Shown here in pieces: positions 5,488 through 5,823 of a stretch of DNA of 5,823 nt. Origin of the DNA: Rikenellaceae bacterium. Its GTDB lineage: Bacteria; Bacteroidota; Bacteroidia; Bacteroidales; Rikenellaceae. The DNA lies in NCBI GenBank assembly GCA_020859875.1, contig JAJBVJ010000027.1, forward strand, positions 1 to 5,823. Direction: 5' to 3'. The notes under the pieces were generated by a model, which worked only from the letters and a program-made list of their open reading frames with translations, was not told where the DNA came from and made no database searches. Made by a program: the position numbers and the translations under genes. Each line of letters opens with the position of its first letter. Positions within the stretch are counted from its first letter, which is position 1.

Positions 5488-5823
5488 TTAAAATGCGGAG
5501 GCCTTGAGTTTAAGGCCGGCGGTGCGGTCGAGGCCGAACATGAGGTTCATATTTTCCACCGCCTGACCGCTGGCACCTTTCAAAAGGTTGTCGATCACGG
5601 AATTAACCAGCAATACGTCCCCGTGTTTTTCGAGGTGTACAAGGCACTTATTTGTATTTACGACCTGTTTGAGGTCGATCGGCTCGGGGCTTACGAAGGT
5701 GAAGGGCGATGCGGCATAGTAGTGACTGTACAGCGCCGTCAATTCATCTTCGGGTATGGGGCAATTCAGTGTCAACGAGGCGAATATCCCGCGGGCAAAG
5801 TCGCCCCGGGCGGGAATAAAAAG
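5488..5823 (-). CDS. argC: N-acyl-gamma-glutamyl-phosphate reductase, C-terminal part (gene runs off the right edge)
   Basis: This is the last 111 codons of ArgC, the NADPH-dependent reductase that turns N-acyl-glutamyl-phosphate into the semialdehyde, the third step of arginine synthesis in the cytoplasm. The frame stays open to the window edge and ends with TAA. Visible family marks are an IPARGDFARGIF segment, equivalent to the 'P..RG' strand of ArgC, a VNTNKCLVHLEKHGD stretch, and the characteristic C-terminal NSVIDNLLKGASGQAVENMN followed by LMFGL. The cofactor-binding domain and catalytic cysteine lie outside the window. A TTG at 5775 could be misread as a start, but the homologous residues continue upstream of it, so the gene is cut by the window and not truncated. 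The stop is 16 bases before the argD start, which suggests co-transcription. In Bacteroides-type organisms the acyl group may be succinyl. Confidence 0.95.
   Translation of the reverse strand, partial: LFIPARGDFARGIFASLTLNCPIPEDELTALYSHYYAASPFTFVSPEPIDLKQVVNTNKCLVHLEKHGDVLLVNSVIDNLLKGASGQAVENMNLMFGLDRTAGLKLKASAF

Noticed and set aside
4659..5507. Plus-strand open frame of 282 codons
   Set aside because: It lies entirely opposite argD and the argC end, has no family motifs, and both genes beneath it are certain; it is a shadow of GC-rich codon structure.
1..5823. CRISPR array, tRNA, rRNA, integrase, transposase or defence system
   Set aside because: No regularly spaced repeats, RNA-gene folds or matching protein motifs were seen; the genes are biosynthetic and glycosylation genes.

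Overview
The window reads as a stretch of a Bacteroidota chromosome, most likely Bacteroidales and perhaps close to Alistipes/Rikenellaceae. This is an inference from protein style: ArgB has a CFEKDGVL segment, ArgD has EGIQG and a long IGNGFPVGA motif, and most genes lack a Shine-Dalgarno sequence. The DNA looks moderately GC-rich. No database search was possible.

All seven genes lie on the minus strand and are transcribed from the right edge to the left. The right half (5823 to 3511) is an arginine biosynthesis block: the 3' end of argC, then a complete argD and a complete argB, with gaps of 16 and 38 bases. They encode three successive steps from N-acyl-glutamate to N-acyl-ornithine. In Bacteroides the acyl group is thought to be succinyl rather than acetyl, because the transcarbamylase there is specific for N-succinylornithine. 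A 33-bp run of three 11-bp tandem repeats fills most of the argD-argB gap and ends two bases before the argB start.

The left half (3442 to 216) is a surface-glycosylation block: a DPM1-like family 2 glycosyltransferase, a polytopic GT-C-type membrane glycosyltransferase, a GtrA-family small membrane protein, and an unrecognised four-helix membrane protein. The first three match the functional trio of gtr cassettes: an enzyme that loads a sugar onto a lipid carrier, a flippase-like protein, and a membrane enzyme that transfers the sugar on the far side. They are tightly packed (short overlap, 1-base gap, 11-base gap), so they are probably co-transcribed. A 68-base spacer after argB, with a hairpin and a promoter-like TATTTTTG, may separate the two blocks.

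The most unusual feature is a composite palindromic element of about 114 bp (2123 to 2236) inside the GT-C gene. It holds a 13-bp bulged stem enclosing a 7-bp stem, a second perfect 13-bp stem-loop, and a perfect 18-bp palindrome. It is translated in frame as about 38 polar residues between two membrane helices. It looks like a palindromic repeat that inserted into a coding gene and was tolerated.

Bases 1 to 215 hold no convincing gene. They contain a terminator-like pair of alternative hairpins just past the last stop codon and, at the left edge, sequence that may belong to a dispersed intergenic repeat.
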